A stretch of 5,302 bases of DNA from Actinomycetes bacterium (lineage in GTDB: Bacteria; Actinomycetota; Coriobacteriia; WRKU01), in contig WQXV01000084.1 of NCBI GenBank assembly GCA_009781565.1, positions 1 through 5,302 on the forward strand, written 5' to 3'. Both the position numbers and the translations under genes were made by a program. Below are positions 1 through 5,166 of this stretch, one piece after another. Positions within the stretch are counted from its first letter, which is position 1, and each line of letters opens with the position of its first letter. A model generated the notes under the pieces. It was not told where the DNA came from. It did no database searches and saw only the letters and a program-made list of their open reading frames with translations.

Positions 1-164
1 AGGTCGTTCCCAACCCGCAAGGACCGGGAGCGAGTGGCATCACTCCTAAGATGGGGGATGAGACGACCCTTACCCCGATCATCGCTCTGGTTCTTGCCAG
101 CGCAGCCTTGATCGCAGCAGCACGGTATCGTCAGCGTGGAGAGAAAAGACGCATGGCGACCTAG
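1..164 (+). CDS. C-terminal end of a sortase-anchored surface protein (5' truncated by window edge)
   Basis: The frame with codons from base 3 is open to a TAG at 162-164 and gives about 53 residues. It starts with a Pro/Gly-rich spacer (PNPQGPGASG), then TPKMGDE, then a hydrophobic stretch of about 17 residues (PIIALVLASAALIAAA) and a basic tail (RYRQRGEKRR). That order (short motif, membrane span, positive tail) is the layout of a Gram-positive cell-wall sorting signal. The motif TPKMG departs from canonical LPxTG at positions 1 and 4, so the matching sortase may have shifted specificity; a simple C-terminal membrane anchor is the alternative. The protein would be exported and held at the cell surface. 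Nothing of the ectodomain is visible, so its function cannot be given. A terminator hairpin follows at 218-253, separating it from the downstream operon. Confidence 0.75.
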   Translation, partial: VVPNPQGPGASGITPKMGDETTLTPIIALVLASAALIAAARYRQRGEKRRMAT

Positions 165-188
165 CTGCTTACTCATATGATTTTGCTT

Positions 189-212
189 GAGATCTCACCT
201 TCCCTAGATCTC
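189..212. repeat. Inverted repeat with two AGATCT palindromes
   Basis: GAGATCT (189-195) and AGATCTC (206-212) are perfect inverted copies around a 10-base pyrimidine-rich loop. Each arm contains the palindrome AGATCT, so the pair is also a direct repeat with centres 16 bases apart. It could form a small hairpin just ahead of the main terminator stem, or be a protein-binding site. No T tract follows directly, so it is not a terminator on its own. Function is not established. Confidence 0.45.
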
Positions 213-217
213 GCAGA

Positions 218-253
218 ATATGGCAGTGCCACCTTCGGGTGGCATTGTTATAT
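218..253 (+). terminator. Rho-independent terminator with TTCG tetraloop
   Basis: The core stem TGCCACC (227-233) pairs perfectly with GGTGGCA (238-244) around the very stable C(TTCG)G loop. Pairing continues outward to 218/253, including three G-T wobbles (226/245, 223/248, 222/249), giving about 16 pairs. The 3' side is T-rich (TTGTTATAT, 245-253) though not an uninterrupted T run. It lies 54 bases after the stop of the surface protein gene and most likely ends that transcript, insulating the operon that starts at 410. Confidence 0.75.
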
Positions 254-332
254 CACACCGATTCCCCAGAAAGTGTCAAGTGATAAGACACATGCACCTC
301 CTCTGTTGCGTTTACTCTGACAATCAAGCCCC

Positions 333-351
333 GCACGACCCAGCACGGTGC
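333..351. promoter_or_regulatory. Possible operator: repeated GCACG with quasi-palindrome
   Basis: GCACG occurs at 333-337 and again at 343-347, exactly 10 bases apart, which places both on the same face of the helix. The second copy is half of the perfect odd palindrome GCAC-G-GTGC (343-351). The site lies about 28 bases upstream of the -10 box, just above where the -35 region would be, a usual place for an activator or repressor. The pattern is visible in the sequence; the regulatory role is inference and the repeats are short. Confidence 0.3.
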
Positions 352-378
352 AGATTTCGAGGAACGCCACTTTTGCGC

Positions 379-384
379 TACAAT
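379..384 (+). promoter_or_regulatory. Probable -10 box of the operon promoter
   Basis: TACAAT matches the TATAAT consensus at 5 of 6 positions. Transcription would begin near 390-392, leaving a leader of only about 20 bases before the ATG at 410. The expected -35 position (about 355-361, TTTCGAG) keeps only the leading Ts of TTGACA. A good -10 with a poor -35 suggests a promoter helped by an activator, but no start site has been mapped. Confidence 0.5.
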
Positions 385-397
385 AGTAGGTTCAGCG

Positions 398-405
398 AAA
401 GGAGG
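398..405 (+). promoter_or_regulatory. Strong ribosome binding site fixing the synthase start
   Basis: AAAGGAGG ends 4 bases before the ATG at 410. It is the strongest Shine-Dalgarno sequence in the window and leaves little doubt about the start of the first operon gene. Confidence 0.85.
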
Positions 406-409
406 CGTT

Positions 410-1654
410 ATGAAGGATATCAAGGCGCCAATTACTGAAGAAGTTGCCGATCAAATGGTGTGGGAGCTTCCTATCGAGAGCAAGCTGAAGAAAACACATA
501 TCAAGATCGATGATACGACCCTGCGAGACGGCGAACAGACCGCGGGTGTGGTTTTCAGCAACGACGAGAAGATCAACATCGCACGTATGCTCGATGAGGT
601 CGGTGTCGACCAGATCGAGGCAGGCATTCCCGCTATGGGTGGGAGCGAGCGCGAAGTCATCGAGGAGATCGCCCATATGGGGCTCGATGCAAGTGTGCTT
701 GCGTGGAACCGCGCCAATCTCGATGAGATCAAAGACTCGATCGATCTGGGAGTCGATGCGATCGCGATATCGCTGGCGACCAGTGACATCCATATCGAGA
801 CCAAGCTTCAAAAGGACCGTCAATGGGTACTGGATTCGATCCGCAAAGCGGTCGAGCTCGCCAAATCCCATGATGTCTATGTCTCGGTCAATGCCGAAGA
901 CGCATCCCGCACCGAGCTGGGATTCCTACTGGAATACGCTGCCGTCGCAAAAGAGGAAGGCGCAGATCGTATCCGTTTCTGTGACACGATAGGTACGATG
1001 GAACCGTTCCGCATCTATAGTATCGTCAAGCATCTGATCGAAGAGACCGGTCTCGAGGTCGAGATGCACACGCACAACGACTTCGGAATGGCGGTCGCCA
1101 ACGCGATCGCCGGCATCCACGCAGGCGCGACCTGGGTCAATGTGACCGTGGGCGGCTTGGGCGAGAGAGCGGGCAATGCCGCACTCGAGGAAGTGGTGAT
1201 GGCCCTAAAATACCTTGAGGATATCGAGGTCGATATCGATACCAAACAGTTCTATGAGATAACCGACTATGTCATGCGTGCGGCTGGACGTACGATACCA
1301 GCGTGGAAACCGATCGTAGGGAGCAACATGTTCGCCCACGAGAGTGGGATCCATGCCGATGGGGTCATCAAGAACCCGAAGACCTATGAGGTCTTCAGTC
1401 CCGATGAGGTCGGTCTGGAGCGTCAGATCGTCGTTGGAAAGCACAGTGGCTCGAAGACGATCGAGCTCAAGCTTGCCGAGTTCGGTATACCCATCTCGCG
1501 TGAAGAGGCAGCCGAGCTCCTTCCGGCAGTACGCGCCAAAGCGGTGCTGCTCAACCGCTCGCTCTTCGACAAGGAGTTGGTCAAGCTCTACCAGAACTTC
1601 ATAGCGGAAAAAGAAGCCGTGGCAGAAGCCGCAGTTGAGAAAGCAGTGATTTGA
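410..1654 (+). CDS. Homocitrate synthase-family enzyme, probable Re-citrate synthase
   Basis: This 414-residue enzyme of the HMGL-like/DRE-TIM family condenses acetyl-CoA with a 2-oxoacid. Visible signatures are DDTTLRDGEQ (34-43; R39 and D40 catalytic/metal), SDIHIETKL (125-133), HTHND (220-224; the HxH metal ligands), GGLGERAGN (248-256; N256 a metal ligand), HESGIHADG (310-318) and VGKHSG (342-347). It stops about 55 residues after the subdomain, so the C-terminal allosteric domain that makes LeuA about 510-550 residues is missing. An extension of about 25 residues precedes the barrel compared with NifV. By sequence it resembles NifV/homocitrate synthase more than LeuA. The family also includes the Re-face citrate synthase of Clostridium kluyveri. 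With an isocitrate-type dehydrogenase in the same operon, citrate synthesis from oxaloacetate is the best guess, homocitrate from 2-oxoglutarate second, isopropylmalate or citramalate less likely. Family is certain; the exact substrate is inferred. Confidence 0.9.
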   Translation: MKDIKAPITEEVADQMVWELPIESKLKKTHIKIDDTTLRDGEQTAGVVFSNDEKINIARMLDEVGVDQIEAGIPAMGGSEREVIEEIAHMGLDASVLAWNRANLDEIKDSIDLGVDAIAISLATSDIHIETKLQKDRQWVLDSIRKAVELAKSHDVYVSVNAEDASRTELGFLLEYAAVAKEEGADRIRFCDTIGTMEPFRIYSIVKHLIEETGLEVEMHTHNDFGMAVANAIAGIHAGATWVNVTVGGLGERAGNAALEEVVMALKYLEDIEVDIDTKQFYEITDYVMRAAGRTIPAWKPIVGSNMFAHESGIHADGVIKNPKTYEVFSPDEVGLERQIVVGKHSGSKTIELKLAEFGIPISREEAAELLPAVRAKAVLLNRSLFDKELVKLYQNFIAEKEAVAEAAVEKAVI

Positions 1655-2904
1655 TGAAAGAAAAAGTAGTAGGCAAGACCATAGCCGAGAAGATCTTCTC
1701 GAATCATTCGGGAACTGATGCGCGCGCTGGTGACATCGTCGTCGCTGATGTCGATTTCGTGATGGGCCAGGACGGTACCTCGCCCTTGGCGATCAAGGCG
1801 CTCAAGAACATGGGGGTCGATACCGTGTTCGATCCCGACAAGGTCGCATTGGTGATGGATCATTCCAGTCCCAGCCCCAACGAGGGCGTCAGCGCCCTGC
1901 ATCACACGATGCGTCAGTTCGGCAAAGAGACCGGCTGTCATATCTATGACGTGGGTTGCGGTGTGTGCCATCAACTCATCCCCGAGCAAGGCCATGTCGT
2001 TGCCGGAGACCTGATGGTCGGCTGCGACTCTCATACCTGTACCTACGGAGCCCTCAACGTGTTCTCGACCGGGGTCGGCTCGACCGATGGAGCTGCAGCG
2101 ATGGCTAGCGGCAAGCTCTGGTTCAAAGTACCCGAGACGACCAAGATCGTCTTGACCGGCCAGCTACAGCCTGGGGTGTCGAGCAAGGATCTCATCTTGC
2201 ATATCGCCGGCATGCTGGGAGCTGACGGAGCTACCTATGAAGTGATCGAGTTTTCGGGGCCCATCATCGATGCGATGAGTGTTGAGGAGCGCATGACAAT
2301 GAGCAACATGGCCATCGAAGTCGGAGCGAAAGCCGGTCTGATGGCTGCCGATGATAAAACGTTGGCGTGGCTAGCCGAGCGCTCCGATCGCGAGGCACAT
2401 CCACAAAGCCCTGATGAGGATGCGGTCTATGCCCGCATCATCGATATCGATGTATCCGATATCGGACGTCAGGTCGCCAAACCGCATGCGGTCGATAACG
2501 TGGTGCCACTCGATGAGGTCGCCGGTACTCCGATCGCCCAAGGCGTCATCGGGACCTGTACGAACGGGCGCCTCAACGATCTGGCGGTAGCTGCAAAGAT
2601 ACTCGAGGGCAAGACGATCCACCCCGACGCGCGTTTGGTGATCGCTCCAGCATCACGCGACATCTATCTCGATGCGATCAAGGAAGGCTATATCCAGACC
2701 TTCGTGGAGGCAGGTGCCAGTGTGGTCACCCCCGGATGCGGTCCCTGTGTGGGTACGCACAACGGGGTGCCCAGTGATGGCGAGAACGTTATCTCGACGG
2801 CGAACCGCAACTTCAAGGGGCGGATGGGCAACAGCAACGCGTTCATCTATCTGGCAAGCCCGGAAACGGTCGCGAAATCAGTTCTGGCAGGTGAGATAGC
2901 ATGA
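1654..2904 (+). CDS. LeuC/homoaconitase-type dehydratase large subunit (probable aconitase)
   Basis: A 416-residue catalytic subunit of a two-part hydro-lyase of the aconitase superfamily, matching the short (about 420-residue) archaeal-type LeuC length. It should carry a [4Fe-4S] cluster on C302 (GTCTNG), C362 and C365 (GCGPC). Other family marks are MDH (68-70), HQLIPEQG (106-113), GCDSHTCTYGA (123-133) and NRNFKGRMG (384-392). It would isomerise a 2-hydroxy tricarboxylate or its analogue through the cis-enoate, together with the small subunit encoded next. I chose ATG 1654, which overlaps the upstream TGA by one base. A TTG at 1651 would add one residue and make a 4-base overlap. No clear ribosome site precedes it, so translation is probably coupled. 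Five further cysteines (C95, C102, C105, C124, C129) lie near the active-site half. Substrate could be citrate, homocitrate or isopropylmalate; operon context favours citrate. Confidence 0.92.
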   Translation: MKEKVVGKTIAEKIFSNHSGTDARAGDIVVADVDFVMGQDGTSPLAIKALKNMGVDTVFDPDKVALVMDHSSPSPNEGVSALHHTMRQFGKETGCHIYDVGCGVCHQLIPEQGHVVAGDLMVGCDSHTCTYGALNVFSTGVGSTDGAAAMASGKLWFKVPETTKIVLTGQLQPGVSSKDLILHIAGMLGADGATYEVIEFSGPIIDAMSVEERMTMSNMAIEVGAKAGLMAADDKTLAWLAERSDREAHPQSPDEDAVYARIIDIDVSDIGRQVAKPHAVDNVVPLDEVAGTPIAQGVIGTCTNGRLNDLAVAAKILEGKTIHPDARLVIAPASRDIYLDAIKEGYIQTFVEAGASVVTPGCGPCVGTHNGVPSDGENVISTANRNFKGRMGNSNAFIYLASPETVAKSVLAGEIA

Positions 2905-3446
2905 GCTACAAAGCATACAAATACGGTGACGACATCAATACCGACTACATCATCAGCGGGAAGTACAAGTTCAAGAGCGATGATATGGAGGCCATGGCCG
3001 CCCACGCCATGGAGGATCTCGATCCCAACTACTACAAGAAGGTCAAACCTCAAGGGGGCTTTCTAGTCGCGGGCAAGAACTTCGGCATGGGCTCGTCGCG
3101 TGAGCAGGCTCCGCTCGTGCTCATCCACTCGAATACCCAGGCGGTACTCGCAAAAAGCTTCGCACGGATCTTCTATCGCAACGCGATCAACACCGGGCTT
3201 CCGGTCGTGATCTGTGATACCGACCAGATCGATGACGGTGACGAGCTGATCCTCGACCTGGAAGGCGGCACGGTCACGAATGTGACCCAAGGGACAAAGA
3301 TCGGTTTCGCCCCTCTGCCTCCGGTGATGGCTCAGCTGCTCAACGATGGAGGACTGGTCGCGCATTTCCGCAAATACGGTGGTTTCAACATCGAATCGGC
3401 TGCTGAGGCCGCCGATACCGCTGCAGTCGCGAATGAGGAGAACTGA
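2901..3446 (+). CDS. LeuD/homoaconitase-type dehydratase small subunit (probable aconitase)
   Basis: A 181-residue swivel-domain partner of the preceding large subunit, slightly longer than the archaeal LeuD type (about 160-170) through an Ala/Glu-rich tail (about 166-181). Family marks are DDINTDYI (10-17), VAGKNFGMGSSREQAP (56-71) and AKSFARIFYRNAINTGLP (84-101, approximately). S65-S66-R67 align with aconitase Ser642-Ser643-Arg644, the catalytic base and substrate-binding arginine. The substrate-selecting loop reads SGKYKFKSDD (19-28). Known homoaconitases have YLRT there and isopropylmalate isomerases YLVY-like loops, so YKFK, with two lysines, suggests a substrate with an extra carboxylate and does not fit isopropylmalate. 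The usual Cys of GCGSSRE is Met63. The start overlaps the large-subunit stop (ATGA), with AGGTGA at 2889-2894 as ribosome site, supporting equal production of both subunits. Confidence 0.92.
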   Translation: MSYKAYKYGDDINTDYIISGKYKFKSDDMEAMAAHAMEDLDPNYYKKVKPQGGFLVAGKNFGMGSSREQAPLVLIHSNTQAVLAKSFARIFYRNAINTGLPVVICDTDQIDDGDELILDLEGGTVTNVTQGTKIGFAPLPPVMAQLLNDGGLVAHFRKYGGFNIESAAEAADTAAVANEEN

Positions 3447-4081
3447 TGCGTCGCTATGAAGTAAATGTTGAAACACCGATCGATGAAGTGCTCGAGCTTG
3501 CCGAGCGCTACGTTTCAGTCCGACGCGCGTTGGTCGAGGCGCTGTCGAGCTCGTCTCGCCTGACGCGTGAGTATGCGTCCCAAGCACTTCTGGATATGGC
3601 CCGCGTCACTCCTGAGGTCCTGTTCGAACATAGTGATGCCTTCATCGATGCACTCTATCGACCTGAGGCACCCACACGCTATAACAGTCTCGAGATCATC
3701 GGGATCTTGGCGCACAAGGATATGAGGTTGATCGATAAGGCATGGGACGCCATAGAGGAGTGTCTCTACGATGAGGAGTCCGGTACCGTTCGTCTCGCGG
3801 CATTCAAAGTACTGTGCGCTTACGGAGCCTCGACGATCCCGCGGTCGAAAAAGGCTTGGCGTCTCATCTCGGACGCGCTGCGTTGCTATCATGGGGACCC
3901 CGAATTCATCAGCATGCTCAACGAGTTCATCGCGATGTTTAGGACCGGTGTGGACGATACGGTCAAAAAGCAGGCGCGCGAGCAGTTCCAGTTCAACGCC
4001 GATAACGGGACCGGTCTGCTCAAGAGAAAAGCCGAAGAGATCGTGAAGCTGTCCAGGCGCAGAACGCCGGTCAAGTCGTAA
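3446..4081 (+). CDS. HEAT-repeat-like alpha-solenoid protein of unknown function
   Basis: A 211-residue soluble protein with no signal peptide, membrane span or enzyme motif that I recognise. It appears to be all helical and repetitive. The turns T40-R-E-Y-A, T77-R-Y-N-S and T114-V-R-L-A fall exactly 37 residues apart, each followed by an amphipathic helix (QALLDMA, LEIIGILA, FKVLCAYG) and a second helix. A weaker fourth unit begins near D151. That spacing suits HEAT-type repeats, which usually form curved protein-binding scaffolds. The C-terminus (about 193-210) is strongly basic (KRKAEEIVKLSRRRTPVK) and could contact nucleic acid or an acidic partner. ATG 3446 shares its A with the TGA of the small subunit and has GAGGAG at 3435-3440, so it is translationally coupled to the dehydratase. 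It might assemble, repair or regulate an operon enzyme; none of this is shown by the sequence. Fold class is fairly likely, role unknown. Confidence 0.85.
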   Translation: MRRYEVNVETPIDEVLELAERYVSVRRALVEALSSSSRLTREYASQALLDMARVTPEVLFEHSDAFIDALYRPEAPTRYNSLEIIGILAHKDMRLIDKAWDAIEECLYDEESGTVRLAAFKVLCAYGASTIPRSKKAWRLISDALRCYHGDPEFISMLNEFIAMFRTGVDDTVKKQAREQFQFNADNGTGLLKRKAEEIVKLSRRRTPVKS

Positions 4082-4085
4082 GGAG
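4079..4085 (+). promoter_or_regulatory. Ribosome binding site overlapping the upstream stop codon
   Basis: TAAGGAG contains both the TAA stop of the HEAT-like gene and the Shine-Dalgarno core AAGGAG of the dehydrogenase gene. The spacing to ATG 4096 is 10 bases, rather long. A ribosome finishing the upstream gene sits directly on this site, so the two genes may be translationally linked even though they do not overlap. Confidence 0.7.
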
Positions 4086-4095
4086 TATTCAGACT

Positions 4096-5166
4096 ATGCA
4101 TCAAGTGACCCTCATACCGGGAGATGGTATCGGACCCGAGATCACCGCAGCGATGAAGCGCGTGGTGGAGGCGACCGGCGTCGACATCGCGTGGGATGTC
4201 CAAGAGGCCGGAGAAGCGGTGATGGAGAGCGAAGGCACTCCTTTGCCTGATCGTGTCATCGATTCGATCAAGCGCAACAAAGTAGCCATCAAAGGACCGA
4301 TCACGACCCCGGTCGGCACCGGTTTTCGCTCCATCAACGTCGCCCTGCGTAAAGCGCTCGATCTCTACATCAATCTGAGACCGGCCAAGACCTACGGAGC
4401 CGATCGTTACGGGCAGATGCCCGATGCGAGGCCGATCGACATCGTCATCTTTCGTGAGAACACCGAGGATCTCTACGCGGGCATCGAGTTCGAAGCGGGT
4501 AGTGATGACGCGGCAAAGCTGCGCTCCTGTCTTGCCGAGCTGGGCGGGAAGGTGCGTGACGATGCCGCAATATCGATCAAGCCGATCAGTGAGTTCGGTA
4601 CCCGCCGCATCGTGAGAGCCGCATTCGAGTATGCACTCGCCAATGGGCGCAAGAAGGTCACCTGTGTCCACAAAGCTAATATCATGAAGCACACCGACGG
4701 GCTCTTCTTGCAGATCGCGCGTGAGATCGCCGAAGAATATGCAGAGCACGGCATCGAGTTCGAGGATGCGATCGTCGATGCAGCGTGTATGCGCCTGGTC
4801 ATGGACCCCTCGCAGTTCGACGTCATGGTCATGGCCAACCTCTACGGTGATATCCTCAGTGATGTCTGTGCCGGTCTGGTCGGAGGGCTCGGTATCGCGC
4901 CCGGTGCCAATATCGGAGATAACGAAGCGCTCTTCGAGCCGGTCCATGGCTCGGCACCGAAACGCGCGGGTCAAGGGATAGCCAATCCAACGGCACTGAT
5001 CCTCTCATCGGCGATGATGCTACGTCATCTGGGAGAGTCCGAAGCTGCAGCCTCGATCGAGAACGCGGTCGCAGACGTGATCACGAAACGAGAGACGGTC
5101 ACATACGATCTGGGTGGCAAAGCGAGCACCGAAGAGTACGCTGACGCTATCATCGCAGCGCTCTAG
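4096..5166 (+). CDS. icd: Isocitrate dehydrogenase (decarboxylating)
   Basis: A 356-residue beta-decarboxylating dehydrogenase converting isocitrate to 2-oxoglutarate and CO2, complete for the short form (about 330-360; E. coli Icd is 416). GDGIGPE (9-15) opens the fold. The substrate set matches E. coli Icd: S79, N81 and R85 (S113, N115, R119), R95 (R129), R120 (R153), Y127 (Y160), catalytic K193 (K230), and metal ligands D228, D252 and D256. Ser79/Asn81 mark isocitrate, not isopropylmalate or homoisocitrate. The cofactor loop reads HGSAPKRAG (284-292): NAD enzymes usually have Asp at position 289, whereas E. coli's NADP enzyme has Lys-Tyr there. Y337 is also NADP-like, but the following LGG (339-341) resembles NAD enzymes, so cofactor use is uncertain with a lean to NADP. 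As the last operon gene it would finish a citrate-to-2-oxoglutarate route. Its TAG stop interlocks with that of the convergent gene. Confidence 0.93.
   Translation: MHQVTLIPGDGIGPEITAAMKRVVEATGVDIAWDVQEAGEAVMESEGTPLPDRVIDSIKRNKVAIKGPITTPVGTGFRSINVALRKALDLYINLRPAKTYGADRYGQMPDARPIDIVIFRENTEDLYAGIEFEAGSDDAAKLRSCLAELGGKVRDDAAISIKPISEFGTRRIVRAAFEYALANGRKKVTCVHKANIMKHTDGLFLQIAREIAEEYAEHGIEFEDAIVDAACMRLVMDPSQFDVMVMANLYGDILSDVCAGLVGGLGIAPGANIGDNEALFEPVHGSAPKRAGQGIANPTALILSSAMMLRHLGESEAAASIENAVADVITKRETVTYDLGGKASTEEYADAIIAAL

Larger units (their letters stand above)
410..5166 (+). other. Five-gene operon for citrate-to-2-oxoglutarate type carbon flow
   Basis: Five same-strand genes follow one promoter. 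Junctions are a 1-base overlap (TGATG at 1652-1656), a 4-base overlap (ATGA at 2901-2904), a 1-base overlap (TGATG at 3444-3448) and a 14-base gap (4082-4095). Neither an internal terminator nor an internal promoter stands out. The gene order is condensing enzyme, dehydratase large and small subunits, HEAT-like protein, dehydrogenase. Four members make up a complete three-step 2-oxoacid elongation/isomerisation/oxidation route. No terminator is visible after the last gene. Confidence 0.85.

Noticed and set aside
255..280. Minus-strand TTGACA (reverse of TGTCAA at 274-279) as an antisense promoter
   Set aside because: No convincing -10 box at 16-18 bases; the best candidate matches 3 of 6 positions, and it would run straight into the terminator stem.
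273..291. GTGTC/GACAC inverted repeat with a 9-base loop
   Set aside because: Only 5 base pairs, no extension and no neighbouring element that gives it meaning; expected by chance.
220..438. 72-residue plus-strand open frame in the intergenic region
   Set aside because: It begins inside the terminator hairpin, runs through the promoter and ribosome site of the synthase gene, and encodes no recognisable sequence.
410..1654. Annotation of the first gene as leuA (2-isopropylmalate synthase)
   Set aside because: The regulatory C-terminal domain is missing, the SDIHIETKL and RFCDTIGTMEPF segments resemble NifV/homocitrate synthase more, and the partner dehydrogenase is of isocitrate type.
3063..3587. 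174-residue minus-strand open frame spanning the small subunit/HEAT-like junction
   Set aside because: It overlaps conserved LeuD coding sequence throughout most of its length and shows the same antisense codon artefact.
3889..4974. 361-residue open frame on the minus strand opposite the HEAT-like and dehydrogenase genes
   Set aside because: It lies opposite two convincing coding sequences, has no recognisable motif, is Asp/Arg/Ile-rich as expected from the reverse complement of ATC/GAT/TCG codons, and has no good ribosome site.
5139..5160. CGCTG/CAGCG hairpin at the end of the dehydrogenase gene as operon terminator
   Set aside because: Five pairs with a 12-base loop inside coding sequence and no T run after it.
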